Shown here piece after piece: positions 1 to 13,520 of a stretch of 64,000 bases of DNA; position 1 is the first letter of the stretch; the number at the start of each line of letters is the position of its first letter. A program made the position numbers and the translations under genes. The notes under the pieces were generated by a model. That model saw only the letters and a program-made list of their open reading frames with translations. It had not been told where the DNA came from and did not search any database. Location: the NCBI GenBank assembly GCA_024349245.1, contig JALDNG010000006.1, forward strand, positions 5,323,001 to 5,387,000. The letters run 5' to 3'. The stretch is from Neodontobutis hainanensis (lineage: Eukaryota; Chordata; Actinopteri; Gobiiformes; Odontobutidae).

Positions 1-3000
1 TTTTGTATTGTAAGATCAAAAAAATTTTTTTTACTTTTGATGTCTTTTCAGTTCAAAGTCCCTCATTGCACAATGAATGTGTTCATTATGTGACAGGGAT
101 GTGTGTGAGGGAGTGATTTTATTTTCTTAAGCGGGGATATGGCAGGGCTGGCGGATCCAATTCTGTGCCAGGAAGCAATTCAGATTTTATTTTCTTAGTT
201 ACTGACCTTGATCGGGGGAACTGCAGGGTCACAGCCTCTCTAGTCTCTATTGTATGCTCCAATAGAATGTTAATGAATTGGTGTGGAGAATATTAAAATG
301 TAGACTGCTGTGGCATGTTGAGTGTTTTGATGGCTAGACATGCAGAGTCTGCCAGTGACTGGGAAAAAAGGTGTGTACTGGAACCAGCTGTTACCATCTG
401 GAACAGTGCAAATCTTTTTTAACCATTCATAGAGAATACAAGCCTCAACCAGTGTTAGAGGGAAGAAGGGACTGAATGAAGGTAAATATGCGATTTGTAG
501 GTACAGGAAGTGGGTCGTTTAGGAGGGGCGTCAGCAGACCAACAATTGGACGCTGTGTGATGATGGTGAATGCTTTTCTCATGCACATACAATGAGATTG
601 AACACAGTGCCTTGGTGTTTCTTATTGGCCCCGGAAGTGCTTCATTTTGTGTAGAGGACAGCTGCTTGTCTCTGTTTGTCTCCCTTGCCTTTGATTAGCC
701 TGGCATGCTTGAGAAGGGCACAAGCATTGATTGTCTGAAGCAGAAACTGGCATGCTATCAGCTGGGAGGATTGTTAATTGGGGGCTAGAGGCAGGACAAA
801 GTCAACAAAGACAGCCAGGAGCCAAAACAGTGGCTTTGGAAATGTCAAAAGACAGGCTTCAAAGGGAATAACAATCTTTACAGCACTTCCAAGCCACCAT
901 GAAATATTACACATAGTATAGGATGCTAATTTCTCTGGTGGAACCTCAATCAGTGGCTTTTGTTGTCAAGTCTAAGTCGCACTGAGCCCAGAATAGGCTA
1001 TATAACATCAGAGTAGCAATACATGTGTGAATTATTAAGCATGTATAGGCAGTCAATCAGTATAGAGAGCTGTATGACTACAGTCAGAGCTTGAGGTCAC
1101 CATATTCTCAATACACTCGAGTGTACTTTCATATTCATATTTAATATAGAATCTTACTTAGAATGTGGCTGAATGGCAGCAATAAAAAATGAGGTTTTTA
1201 ATTCATTACTTATCAAGGACAATCATCTGTGAATTGATAAAGGAATAGAAATCCTGCATAAATTAAAGCTAGCGTGCAAAATAGAAAGAAAAATGCGGTA
1301 AAAGGAAAGAATTGTAAAGATGGTAAGCCGGGAAAATTCAAATCTAAAGGCACAGTAAAACAAAGCCTGCACTGATTCAACTCCGTAGCTGATTTCAGCA
1401 AATATAATTACTAGTTAGTAGCTGCAGTAATATGTATTTATTTACCTTTCAAAGGAAGTGGCATATTTAATGCAACCTAATTGACAAGCGTAGCTGAGTT
1501 TCACCTTGCATTTGGTATCAAAAAAGAAAAAAAGGGGTTATCCTTTTGAGTTGAGCTGAATAGAACAGATCCCAGAATTCATTTAGCCAAGTCTATTTCT
1601 TTTTCATGGCCCTGCACTGAGTCCCTCGATACAAGGATGAGTGAGTTGTGGCCTCGCGCTTACCTCCCTCTTCCTGAAAAAGGAAAGGGAGAAAAGGCAG
1701 CAAATAAACAAAAACACATCTTGGAGTTGCTTTGCCTTGCCTCTCCATCGTACTCATTTTGAAGCAGCTGTGCAAAGAATGTCAAAAATTCAGAGTGTCC
1801 TCTTTTTATATATCTTTCTGTCAAGTATTTCTCTTTTCCCTGAGGTTCAGATGGAAACCAATGTGTGATGACACATCTGAGGTACTCTAAAATGACCTGG
1901 AGAGAAAGAGAGCAAGACAAGTAAAAAAAAAAAACAACAACAAAAAAAAACAAGTTAGATGGGAATGTGTGTTTGGCTGTTCTTCTTCTTTACTGAGCAT
2001 CATTGCATGCAAATGACTGGCAGTGGGTGTGTGTTGGCTAACCCGCCGTATCTGAAGATGGTGCAGATGTCCATGTTGTGGTTAGTCTTGCACACTGTTC
2101 AACATGCCTCAAAAAGAAGGGATTTTCCCTCTTTGTTTCAGATTTCACAGGCTGTCCAAATGGGCACAGACATGCTTCCAAAATAAATAAATTAATGGAT
2201 GTATCAGTGGCCAACATCTGCAGATTATGATTAGCATTTGGAAATTGTGTCCTTGAATAAGATTTGGATGTCGACTGTCTGTCTTCTTTTATGAGTGCGG
2301 CTCCTATTCTGGGGAACTAGAGGGTACCGCTTTGTCCTTAAATTGGCTACAATTTGGAGGGAAAAAGAAATCCTCTTCCCTCTCTTCCCCTCTGCCCGTT
2401 ATGGTGCTGTATGAACAAGAAAGAGACACTATTAATTGTCTTGAATATGAATAGCTCTATTTGGTTAAACAGTTTCAAAGGGAATAGGCCCAAAGGAACT
2501 TCTTTTCCTCTTCTTCCCCCTACTGTCTGTCTCTGCTTTTTCTTCTTTCCTTTATCAAGATTTTTTCTACCCTCTCTAATTTTACACTGAGCACGCTGGC
2601 TGCTTTAGTGCGGCTGCATTATCTTATGTATTCAGCTTTCAGCTCCTCTCCCTCTCCCGATGAGGCGAGGCTTAATTGGGCTCCAGCTTTAAAGTCTGTA
2701 GAGCTCTCCACTTGCTCATAGAAACACATTCAGGGGCTGCTCATTCACTTCGAGTATGTGTTAGATGTACAAATATTATTTACTTTTATACTTCAAATCA
2801 AAAGGCGCACACTTCCTCTTCCTCTCTACACACAGTCCGTGCTGGAGATTTCACAGTTCATTTCACTACTGGCTATTTTTTTTCCTTTGTGGTCTATTAG
2901 AGTGCAGTAGAATTGGAGATATTAAAAACTCTTTTTAAAAGTAATTATTACCGTGTCCTACTACTGCATTTATAAATCAATAAGAAAAAGAAACCACATT

Positions 3001-3290
3001 ATTTATTATTTTTAAATCAATGTTAAAAGACTAGTTAAAATATAATTTTAAATAAGTGGATATGGTGAATATTCCGAATCAATAGGAAAAAAAATGGTTA
3101 GAGGAAAAACAGAAAGAGAGAGAGAGAAAATAAAAATAGACACAGATGGCAGAAGTGGAAAATTACGGTTTCACCTCTTGCAGATGAGGCAAAAGGGAAT
3201 CGCTTTGTACACACACTCCTACATTCCACCTAAACAACCTAAGCAATTAGCTGCACCATTAGAGCCTGGAGAAGGGAAAAGAAGCTGTTA
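1..3290. other. Intergenic, no gene seen
   Basis: A+T-rich sequence with many stops in all frames, short oligo-A and oligo-T runs and an octamer ATGCAAAT at 2007-2014. Short open frames here show no family resemblance and no splice context. Confidence 0.6.
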
Positions 3291-3299
3291 AGCAAAAAG

Positions 3300-3690
3300 C
3301 CAGCAGAGAGAGAGGAACTTGGCAGCTCTTGTTCAACTGCGCTGTTATGTGGAGTGTCTCGGCCCTGCGCGCTTACCATGCTGAGGCCATTTCAGGCGGG
3401 AGCTGATGAACTGCACATGAACAATTTTGTACTTCCCTCAGACCTGAGCTTCCATACTAAACTCCTCCTCATTAGTTGTTGTCACTTACTCGGGTGCCAG
3501 CCGCGGGAATAAATGAGACCACTATCAGCTGCTGCCTTGATAAGCTGCCTTATCTCATTAGGTTCCACATCAAAGTTAATCAGAGATGGGAATAGTAATT
3601 GGCCGAGTAGACAATGCCACAGATCATGGGGCTTTTGTAGTGTATGTCATCTCCAAAACATCAGCAGGCTGGGACTGGAAGATAGGGTGC
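3300..3690. promoter_or_regulatory. CNE-like block
   Basis: Balanced composition and low repetitiveness, rich in homeodomain (TAAT) and TGATAAG/CTTATC GATA-type cores, contrasting with the A+T-rich flanks. Judged by composition only; no alignment was possible. Confidence 0.35.
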
Positions 3691-3694
3691 ATCT

Positions 3695-3811
3695 GTTGGA
3701 GAGAGAAGGGAAGAGGAGGGAAGAGGAGGGGAGGGGGGTGGGTGCATGATGAAGAGCAGGGGGTGAGAGACAGAGATGGAGAGAGAAAGAGGGGATGAGA
3801 GGCGAAAGGAG
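3695..3811 (+). repeat. Purine-rich (GA/GGA) tract
   Basis: About 115 nt almost entirely of A and G, including GGGAAGAGGA repeated at 3707-3728. The ORFs crossing it are low-complexity artefacts. Confidence 0.8.
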
Positions 3812-5460
3812 TAATGGCAGAGGCATAACAAGCAAGCTGCTCAGAATTAATGAGCTTACTCAATAAGAAAAGAATAACCAATCAGTGTGTGTTGGGCAAA
3901 TATAATTTGGGAATAATTGCTTGATTGCTTTTCTATAGTAGGCTGATTTGACCACACACAAGAACTGAGAATTAAGATGTCAAGACAAGAATTAATTTGG
4001 CAAGCGAGGGCACACAAATGTTCCTCTCGCTTCCCACTCAGGCGGCTTGGGAGGCAGCAGAGCCGTGAGTTGGAGCGCACTAATGATGAAAACACAGTGG
4101 TAGATTGCGTATTCATTTCCCCGTCTCTATTTTACATAAAGAGAGCCACAGCTAATGCCACAGATGTTGGGATATTTGACGCAAAAAAAAAACGTGCGTA
4201 TGCTAACACATTTAATTGGCATTTTTGCATATTCCACTCTATTGTTGATAGCTTGTTGCAGCTGATTGTTCAGTTTGTGTCCTCATTGATTTCAATGCGT
4301 GTGTTTTTTTGGATGGGTAACTGTCTGGGGATAGTAATTGGTGTGTTTTGACGCCTCCCGTCCCCAAACAGTGCTTATTTCTGAAGTCTTCTCTCCTCTC
4401 TCGATTGCCAATTCGTGAAGGCTTAGAGTGTGCCTTTCATTACATGCTACCTGCTTTGAGAAATCAGTCTCGACCTCACTCGTACACACTTGTGTAAGAG
4501 ACAATGAGGAAATGTTTTTGTCCTTTAACAAAGTAGTGGTCAGAGTAACACATTACAGAAACACCAGTGGGGACACAGTGTGCAGAGGAGCAAAACAACA
4601 CCCACTGTAAAACTCTAATGGCCAGCTGCACCCTACTAATGATACACACACGTCCATGCACACCAGCCCTGCTGCTGTTTCCAGCAGAGCACTGTATAAG
4701 GTCTCGGATGTACACATGGCAGGAGCTTATTAATAGTAATCACAGGACATGATTCAGGATAGAATCCAACATTAGTACTACATTTGGATAGGATTCAGTC
4801 AACCCCTATTCAATTTAGATTTGAATAAGAAATATATCCCAACCTGACCACATGCATATGAATCGCCACATATATTTGCTCCCAAATGGGTCTGGTACTT
4901 AGTTCCAATTAGTCTGAAAACACTGCTGCTGTGAAAGAGGCTGTGCTTGCACCATCTCAGTTATCACTTCTCTGCAGGTTCCACAGCTAAGGCTGTTCGT
5001 TTTCAAATATGTATGTGCTAGTAAGTCAGAATGTGCACGTCTGTGCACATGTGATCACTGACATTATTTGAGCAGTGAGGTAACTAAAGGGAATAAATAA
5101 GCAAGCAGATCCTGTCATGATGATGTTATTGCTACCCTGGGTTTGCCTACAGCATTATGAGGATAGGCACCCATATGCCATATTCCTCACTGTCACATGC
5201 ACACATACCTGCCATTGGGGATCTAGGGCACATGTTCTAGGTAAATTTGCTTTGATTTGTGTGGCACCTAATTGAGTCACAAGCAATGTCTCTATTCCCA
5301 GATCAAGGCATTTGTAAATGTTAGATTATTTCACTTGGGGATTAAACCTAATTTTCATGTGTTACGCATTAACCTATTAGACTGGTTCATCTGCATTGCT
5401 AATGCTCTGGTGCAGACAGCTGTCACTGCCCTGGAAAAAAACATGATCATGCAATCCTTA
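3812..5460. other. Intergenic; possible CNE-like stretch at about 3990-4450
   Basis: No gene recognised. A moderately complex section around 3990-4450 stands out from the surrounding A+T-rich DNA; the rest shows nothing notable. Confidence 0.4.
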
Positions 5461-5465
5461 AATGA

Positions 5466-5720
5466 GTGATCCCAGCACCGATTAGTGGCAGTGAACTTCG
5501 CTGAGCCCAAGTGATAAGGCAGCAAAATTCCCAAGTTGCCAATAGCTCCGAAAATTATCAGACTGTAGGCAAAGGAGAAATTGTGCCTTCCGGCTCAGGG
5601 GTTTCAATCCAGGGTTTGCCCAGATTGACATTATTTAAAGCTATGGAAATGGGCTCTGGCTATCTGGAGGATTGCTAAAATAAGAAAATTTCCAGCGACA
5701 TTTATGAATACGCTGACAGG
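5466..5720. promoter_or_regulatory. CNE-like block
   Basis: Complex non-repetitive sequence with GATTAG/TAAT-type sites and a GATAAGG core, with no coding potential. Composition-based call only. Confidence 0.33.
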
Positions 5721-6780
5721 AGAGGATAGGGGCAAAATATATACACTGTATGCATTCTTGAAAAAAGCAATTTTAGGATAATTTTATGATTTTATGATCC
5801 AATCTAGGTAAATAAATAAACAGATGTGTGTGGAACGAAAAGCCATATAGCTGTAATATTCTTAAAGGACCTCAGCATTTTTTACTGAGAAGCTACTCTA
5901 ACAGGAATCACTAGGAACTCTATGTGTAGACTGACCAAGTACATTGTTTTATGACCTGATGCAGCAGAAATGGAAACAAAATCCCTTCAATCACTTGCAG
6001 CCAATGCACCATTTGTGCAATAGCTTGGCAATAGCAGTACATTGAGATGGTAATATACTTTATAATATATTCTATAACATTAGCACACGCTCCCATAGTG
6101 GACAAACACACATGGCTGAAGATGAAAAATTTGCACCAGCGACTGAGGCTATTTGGATTGACTTGAATGAATACGTTTCTGGATTGTGTGACTGGAGTCA
6201 GTCATCGTTTCCAATAAAAAAATATATGCAGATTGGTTAGTGTTACACCATCCTAAGTATCTATTCAAAAGAAAATGAACACAAATAGCAGCTCCTTGTT
6301 TTTCCAGCATTGGATGGGGACATAGTAGTCACACACATGCTCCACCCAGGATGCATCTGTGGTGTTCTAATGACAAGCTGAATTTTAATCCCATTCGGCC
6401 ATTTGTAGCATGTAATATTTTTAATTATCTGTTTTCACTTTTTTGTTGGAGCGCCATGCAAATGAGGTATAGTATGCATGCTCTTCATTGTGTGGGTCTC
6501 AGGGTTGTGCAAATGTGCGACTGGACACTTCAGCATGGCTAATGGATGCAACTTCATTATCATGAATGCTCAAGTACAATATGACCTCACATTATGACAA
6601 TAGATTCCCTACTATTCTCATCTGCTGTGTAATTACGTATGGGTGTTGGACATAATGCTTCATATCCACAATCCATGGCATCAAGGCTATAATTTATCAC
6701 AGCTTTTTAACTATTTTGAGTGCTTTGTAAAAATCAACAACTTCATATGCAATATAGCACAACAATAAATTTATATTAAA
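5721..6780. other. Intergenic, no gene seen
   Basis: A+T-rich. The octamer ATGCAAAT at 6456-6463 is the only motif I would mark. Confidence 0.6.
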
Positions 6781-6791
6781 TAAATGACCAA

Positions 6792-6792
<1 letters not shown>

Positions 6793-6834
<42 letters not shown>

Positions 6835-6861
6835 AATAAATATATAATATATATATATTTT
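6793..6861. repeat. (TA)n microsatellite, two runs
   Basis: Uninterrupted TA from 6793 to about 6831, then an interruption and a second shorter TA run to 6861. Confidence 0.97.
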
Positions 6862-6879
6862 TTCTCTCTATGTATCCAA

Positions 6880-7350
6880 AGCCGACATTGCTATCAGCAG
6901 CCAAGTGGGCGTGGCCTGAATGTGGGGAATCACGGAGCACAAAGGCTAATCAATGTCAGGGTGGAAAACATAGAATCCCATGGCCCACACTATCTGACTT
7001 AACTGCTCCATTTGTGCTCCTACTGATCCTGTGGTCTTTGTGTACATTGTAATGAGTGCTGACATAATCCTGCGGATTTTCCTAGGGGCCAAACCTTTGC
7101 CACCTCCATCAGGCCTGGGGTTTCTTCAATCAGGGGGGCTGCCAGAACAGGAAAAGACAGAACCACAATGTGCCGCGACCCCCATGAGATTCTTACATTT
7201 AGGGATGGTTTGAAGCTCACAGTGATTGAGCTAGTAACCCATTTTAATCCTATTAACACTAGCCAACAAAGGCTAAATCTGCTGCAGGACAGGCATAATG
7301 AGGCCAAGGAGGCTGCGTTCAGATTGCAAACCAGTTACATAAAATTATGA
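6880..7350. promoter_or_regulatory. CNE-like block
   Basis: High-complexity sequence, richer in G+C, with short overlapping open frames on both strands and no family match. This is the usual look of a constrained non-coding element. No alignment made. Confidence 0.35.
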
Positions 7351-8000
7351 AGCAAATGGAATGAAGAGACGCTGGTGTAAAGCCTGCCCGTAAGGATGCT
7401 GCTCTTTTAGGAAAGCTTTGAGTAACTAGGACACAAAGAAAAGCAGGACAAACACAAAGAAACAACACAAAAATAAGAACAAAACCTTCTTTTGTGCCAA
7501 GTCAGCCACCACCAATATCCACTGTGAAAGATCCACAAAGCTAACTCATTCAGCAAACATCCATCTCAAAGCTTGAAGAATAACAGAGTGGATGATAAAT
7601 GTACAGCAGACAACGGCACAGGAGACAACGGCACAGGAAGTGTGTTCAGAGCCTTGTAGTAGTTGGTACCTCGAAGTCAAGAAACAAAAACTGATGAGAC
7701 TCTCAATGCACTTTTGTTTTGGGTGCATCATGGGGCCAAGTATGCTGGTGGTCCCTGCCCTCGCCCAGTCAGAGTGGAAAGGGTTTTACACATCTAGTGT
7801 GGCAGCTTAAAACCCCAATTGTCAGAAAACAAGAGGGGAGTGACAGCGCCCATACAGACAGAAAGTGTTCTTTAGCCAACAGGGCAGGATATGACTCTTT
7901 AAGGGGCACAGAGTTGAATGAACAATAACCCAAGTGAAGAATGAAGCCCAGCCTATAAGAAACACTGATACTGATAAACACTGTAATTCTTCTAAGATTG

Positions 8001-8003
<3 letters not shown>
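7351..8003. other. Intergenic, no gene seen
   Basis: Unremarkable, apart from a tandem ACAACGGCACAGGA duplication at 7610-7638. Confidence 0.6.

Positions 8004-8083
<80 letters not shown>
8004..8083. repeat. (TA)n microsatellite
   Basis: About 80 nt of uninterrupted AT/TA. It produces a spurious frame of alternating Ile-Tyr on the minus strand. Confidence 0.98.
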
Positions 8084-8086
<3 letters not shown>

Positions 8087-8791
8087 TATAATTGTCAGTG
8101 TGAGGGCTAAGAGATGAGGTATAATATGTCATTACTGCAGTGCAGGATAGTCTTTGACATGGGTCATTAGAGACAGGGGTTTTAACCAGAGAAGCGACAG
8201 GCCATGAACCAAAACTCCAGGGGGAATAGTAGGCACCCCTGCTCATCAGGCCAACATCATTATATTTGGACACAACAACTTATAAAATCCTGCACTTTTG
8301 CCCCTTTCCCTGTGGAGTATCCTCACTGGGGTCTGGGAAGTGTGCATAATCAGTGAAGTGCATGACACAGATGATTGGCTGACTATTGGAGACAGACAGT
8401 GAGCTCCTATCAACATCCTGTGAGGTCTGCCCTTCTCTCATTCCAAGGTCTTCACATCCTTCTCTAGGGCTGTGGCCTGGTAGAGGACATATTCATGTAT
8501 GGGTCTGACCTTTCGTGTAATGAGTTCACATCATAAGCATTAATCTAAAACAAATCCACAAATGTCCAACACCACCAAAGTGCTCCTGTAAAACTGAAAA
8601 TTGTGAGAAAAATATAAGAAGGGTAAGTATTTAAGAAAAGTATATTTTATTGGCCAGATTCCACAATAATCTGTAAAAAAAGTGGGTAAAGAAGAAGACA
8701 ATGTAAATAAATAAAACACATTAAACTGTGATGTGATGCTTTATTTTCTACTTCAAGAGAAACTTTAAGAAATTACAAAATTATTTCTTTA
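8084..8791. other. Intergenic, no gene seen
   Basis: Ordinary A+T-rich DNA between the TA microsatellite and the MITE-like element. Confidence 0.6.
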
Positions 8792-9342
8792 GCCCAATCC
8801 CTTTTATACCCATAACTCTTTAGCCCTCGTTTTGCGCATTCATGAGATACAAAGTTGTGTCCTATTACTCATTTGGATCAAGGGGAAGGGCTGTATACCC
8901 CTCCAAACAAAGATTTTTGGGGACCACACTTGAAACAAAGGGGTAAGATTGTTTCCCATAATGCAGTGTGTTCGTTGACTTTACGGCTGCAAGAGAGGTG
9001 CAAAACGTAACTTTATTGAACAAAAATAAAGATTTAAAAAAAATTTAGTCCTGTTTTATTTTTCTTTAATCTTGAACTCATTTACACACTGATCTGTGTT
9101 CTCCTCGGAAAGTTTTGAAAAGAAATCGCTGTTTGCTAACATCATCCTTACATCAACAAGTCAAGGTCTCGTATTTACAAAATTCTTTAAAACATTTTAT
9201 AAATGTGCCCCTACAAGGTGTGGTGCCTAATTTCTTGGGGTAACCTATTACCTTAGCTCTACCCCTTACCCCTTCATTTGGAGGGCCAATCGGTAGGGCT
9301 TACGGGAAGGGGTAGAGGTAAATTAGAGAATTGGGATTGGGC
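8792..9342. mobile_element. MITE-like non-autonomous DNA transposon remnant
   Basis: Bounded by inverted GCCCAATCCC (8792-8801) and GGGATTGGGC (9333-9342). The inner ends keep complementary CCCTT/AAGGG-rich sequence, with ACCCCTTACCCCTTC near 9260 and GGGAAGGGGTAGAGG near 9304. The interior is A+T-rich with no transposase. I recognise the pattern from fish genomes but cannot assign a superfamily or a clear target duplication. Confidence 0.6.
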
Positions 9343-10080
9343 CTATGGCAGCTTTAAGATCAAGAACTTGTTGTATTTCTTATAATCTATATGATGTCAA
9401 ATGTTTCAAATAAGAAAGTGTGTATATGCCACAAATATACAGAGACTGAAAATGAGAGTGATGGTGGGCCTCTGAGAGAATATCTTGACAACCATTCTGT
9501 GCCCTGTTCACAATAGGAGAGACCACCCTACCTGTTAAGACTGCAAATTCATCCAGGGGAAGTGTGCTTGGAGGAATTGCTTGGCTATATTGGATATGAC
9601 CTCCTGGCTACAAGTATATGATAAGCACTTATCTGTTTCCAGTAACAGAGCACAAGCATTCATTCAGGCCCCTTCCTTCCTGAAAGAGTATTTCTTCCAT
9701 GCACTGCACCCTCCAATGATGCACACACATGCAAACACAAAGCACAATGTTTACATCGCGGAAAAAATATCGTCATACAATAGAAAGAAAGGCAGCAAAA
9801 TAAGTAGCTGCCCACCCTGCTCCTTACCCCAGCTCATCCTTCTCATAATTAGCTCTCTTGTGCTGTTGTGTGCCGTACACAGCCACCACAAAACAAGTGC
9901 TTCATGGAGGAGGAGGTATTTATCAACATTTCCATTTACTGTGTACAAAAAGGACACAAGCAGCATATTCTCTTTAGTTCATGGACAAACTCTTTAATTC
10001 AGTGAGGAAGCAAACACATTTTTTAGAGCACATGGCTAGACAAGCATATCACAAATAGTGCCAGGCAGCCAGATAGGGGC
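9343..10080. other. Intergenic, no gene seen
   Basis: Contains the longest plus-strand open frame of the left part (9581-9997, 138 codons), but its product has no recognisable domain and its composition matches the surroundings. Confidence 0.5.
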
Positions 10081-11480
10081 TCATAACAAGAGATCATCAG
10101 TAATTTTCAAAAGTACTGAGTTCCGCTACGAACGCGTTCAGCGGGTCAGAAAGTGTACTTGACAGGAAATATGCATACTGAGTGGATCCTACTCCCCTGC
10201 TTTTCATTTGCATTGTGTATTGATTTTTTGGTCCCATTTAATACAGTATTATGTGTGGGTCTACAGCAGCTTTTAGGTGTCTCTGGAGTGGACCAGTTCT
10301 ATTGGAGGCTTAATGATAATTGCAGCTGGTAGAGGTAAGCTCTGGCAGATTTCATTGCAGGGCCATCAGGGCCTTCTCGCCCACTACTGCTTCCATTCTC
10401 CTACCCCCTTCTTGTGTTAAACACACAAGCACATACACAATCACAGTACCAACAAGTGGAGTCAGAAGGAATGCATCAAGAGAGGAAAAGACAATGTTGA
10501 ATAACATACGAAGCAATCAAAAGACCCTTTAGACTATATGTCATCACACAGAGCTACAATGACATTTTGTAGTTGGAAAAAAGGCCCCCTAAACCCTTCA
10601 GTTTGCTTCTATTTTTCTACAAGGTAACCTTTACTGGAGCTTACACTGGGAGTCTACTCTGCATAAAAAGATACGGACTGAGAACAGTCATCTGCTGCAA
10701 TGCAAATTACCTTCCTCCTCCCTGGAGACCCTGATTAATGCCATTATTGTAATGCAATTGGTAACGATGTGTCTCCCTTTGAGAAAAATAAAGTCAAATA
10801 TGTAACTCCCTAATAACATGATACTTATCATGGGGCCACCATATAAAACTGTTAAACCATGACACCAAAACACACAAATCATATTAAGGTCCTGGTCACG
10901 CTCCTGGCTTTCTCATCACACACACACACACAGACTGGGGTTAGAGATTATTAAGCTGTCAGACACTGGGAAAGATAAGCGGCTATTTGGTCTACAAATT
11001 AGGCATAATTAAGGTGACATGTTTCCAAACATTGCAGCAGATATCTTCATCAGGCCCAAATATGACAGCATTCCCAATCATATACCTGGTTTTACAAATC
11101 TAATTCAGAATGAAATGATGTGTTATGGAGCAGAGAGACAAGTTGTTTATGTCTCAGTGGCTTAAAAGAAGCCGACCAGAGTTGTATATCTAGGGAGTAG
11201 GCTGGCGGCATCGATGACTGCTGTCTTTTTTAAGGGCTTAACGCTCATCCCTTGTTTATATCTATGGCTACCAACAGACATGCACAAACATTAATGAGAT
11301 TAAGAGGTAGCGCTGTGCAATATTTATTAGGCTCGACAAACACTTCTGGGCTTTAGTGTGCTGGGAACAGGACCCTCTCCAGGGGCCGCCATTGGCACAG
11401 GCTGCCCAAGCTGTAGAGGCAGATGTCTCGAATTGCCAAGAGGATCTGCCTGCCTGCCACCCTCAAGATTGCGGCTCCAC
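10081..11480. promoter_or_regulatory. CNE-like cluster
   Basis: Several complex segments (about 10100-10400, 10690-10830 and 11150-11480), with an octamer ATTTGCAT at 10206-10213, separated by plainer A+T-rich DNA. No coding signal. Confidence 0.3.
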
Positions 11481-11799
11481 ACTCCACACAACTTTAAAAC
11501 ACACTTGATGTGAATGTGTGTATGCGTGTGCTTGAATTTGTATGTGATCCCTCCCTCCAACTCACTCCTTTACCAGCAATTGGTGCTGTAATTTTTGTTT
11601 TCTCTTTGTGTCTGCTTTTATAACTTATAAATGGAAAAGTCTGGATTGTTGTGATCGTTGATAGGGACCTCTTTGTATTTTGAGTTAACCTCTATTAGGC
11701 TGGATTACATGGACTGAGGCACACTGGCATTTGGTCAGTATGACAGTGTTAGTACTTGCTGCTGGAATGCCCGGCTGTCACAGTCAGCTTTATCGCTGG

Positions 11800-12070
11800 G
11801 CTTTCTCTCCTCGGAGTGTGGACTAATAAGCCTAGAAATTACAATTGCCTCCCTGCTGAATCCCTGATAGGCGGAAATAATGATATCAGTGCCCTGCTAA
11901 TCTTCTAGGCTTGCGGCTTGGCATCAGCCTATTGAGGCACCTGTCATACTTGCATGTGATGAGATGAATTTAATCTCTCTGGCCGTAATGACAAAAGGGG
12001 CTATTTTAATGTTATGGATGATATTTGTCAAGGTTCATTCTTTTTCAGTCCGTCTCTCTTTCCGGCACAT
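11800..12070. promoter_or_regulatory. CNE-like block
   Basis: Dense run of TAATAAG, ACAATTG, TAATGATATC and GATGAATTTAATC-type sites in complex sequence; one of the more convincing enhancer-like blocks. Composition-based. Confidence 0.38.
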
Positions 12071-13260
12071 ATCCTATTTGCAACATTCTGTCAAAGTATC
12101 AGGACACTTGGACATTAGCTAAACGATCAAGATAGGAAGTGTTTCTTAATTCTCTCACTTAATAGAGGGGCCAAATAATTTGCAAGCCCAGTTAAAATTC
12201 AAATACATACTTTAGAATAAAGTACTAACAGAGTTAAGCAGATCGACCAGGACTTCTATCAAAAATATTTTAATTCCTCTATGGCTATAGTCCTCCTGTG
12301 TCATTCAGTTCACCACAATGTCCTTCAACTCATTCTAATTCCAAATACATTCAACAATATCCTGCATTCTTGCAATAGAAATAGTATTAGTAGTATTCAT
12401 TATGAGAGATACACAGTATATCTTCAAAAATGCACGTGTTCCTCCTCCAGCAGTCATTAATTTTTGTCTGGAGAAAAGCATTAAGTCCAGAAGAGGACTC
12501 AAAGAAGAAGAATTTATATCAAATGCAATTTTTTGCAAAACAAGTCCTTGAATTCAAACAGATTCAAGGACACTTTTCCAAGAACAGTCTGGTCCCTTCT
12601 CTTCTGCCTAAAATCACACAGCTATTGTTAAGTCAAATCAGATTCATTTGACCCACAGTGTAATGAGAATGAGTGTTCTGGAAAGTCTTTAATAACATAT
12701 TGCTTTTCAATGGAAGAAAAAGGGGCTAAGATTGGGCAGTGTGTAAGGTTGAGTTTAGATTTAGTAATATGTATTCATTATTGCTTGTCTTACGTATTTT
12801 ATTTATTTTTATATTTTTTTTATTTTTCTAAAAGAAACAAAACTTACATTGAAATGATTGGTTTTGCATTTCATTGCACACATTCTTGGTTGTTAAAATG
12901 TTGGGCATATTTGAGCACAGAAAATGAAAAATTGGATTGATTAAAATTAACAAAACTATACTGAATTAATATCTCTTAACAATTTTCTTATTCAAAATTA
13001 AATTGACGGCTGACATTTTACACAGACCTTCTAAACATTCATTTGTTTCAGAAGATAAAGAGCAAAATACACATTTTACACTTTACTACGGAGAAGTGCG
13101 CATGTAAACAACAAATCACCCGAAGAATGTAGAACTAACTGTAACAAAGTATCAGCATCTTTTTTGTATTTTTCTGTGTCTACACCAACAGATAATGTTT
13201 CAAAATCATCACCACAGACAAACAAACACTTAAATGTGTGTCTATATACACAAAAACACA
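12071..13260. other. Intergenic, A+T-rich, no gene seen
   Basis: Many stops in all frames and simple A/T runs; no features. Confidence 0.6.
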
Positions 13261-13261
13261 C

Positions 13262-13520
13262 CCGAGGCAGTGGAAGGATCGATTGTCGTCATAGAAACTC
13301 TGTCATTAGATAAATGACTGCTTCCCGGGGCTGTCAGATTAACTTTGACAGAACAATCAACACTATGTTATTTATGCCTGGCTGACAAAGAATCGTTTTG
13401 CCTTGGCAAGCGCTGAACAATCCCACTGTGTCCCGGCTTGTCCTATTCAGAAATGTGCGCAATGACAAGGCTTGAGTTATAGGACACTGGACTTCCGTTA
13501 CTGCCTTTTCATGGCCCACA
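13262..13520. promoter_or_regulatory. CNE-like block
   Basis: Abruptly richer in G+C than both flanks. It includes TTGACAGAACAATCAA-like SOX (ACAAT) and TALE (TGACAG) cores. No open frame of interest. Confidence 0.4.

Noticed and set aside
7992..8273. Minus-strand frame with Ile-Tyr repeats
   Set aside because: It is the translation of a (TA)n microsatellite; the same holds for the frames at 6784 and 31406.
9581..9997. 138-codon open frame on the + strand
   Set aside because: No recognisable domain, no splice or promoter context, composition equal to flanking non-coding DNA, and another frame overlaps on the minus strand.
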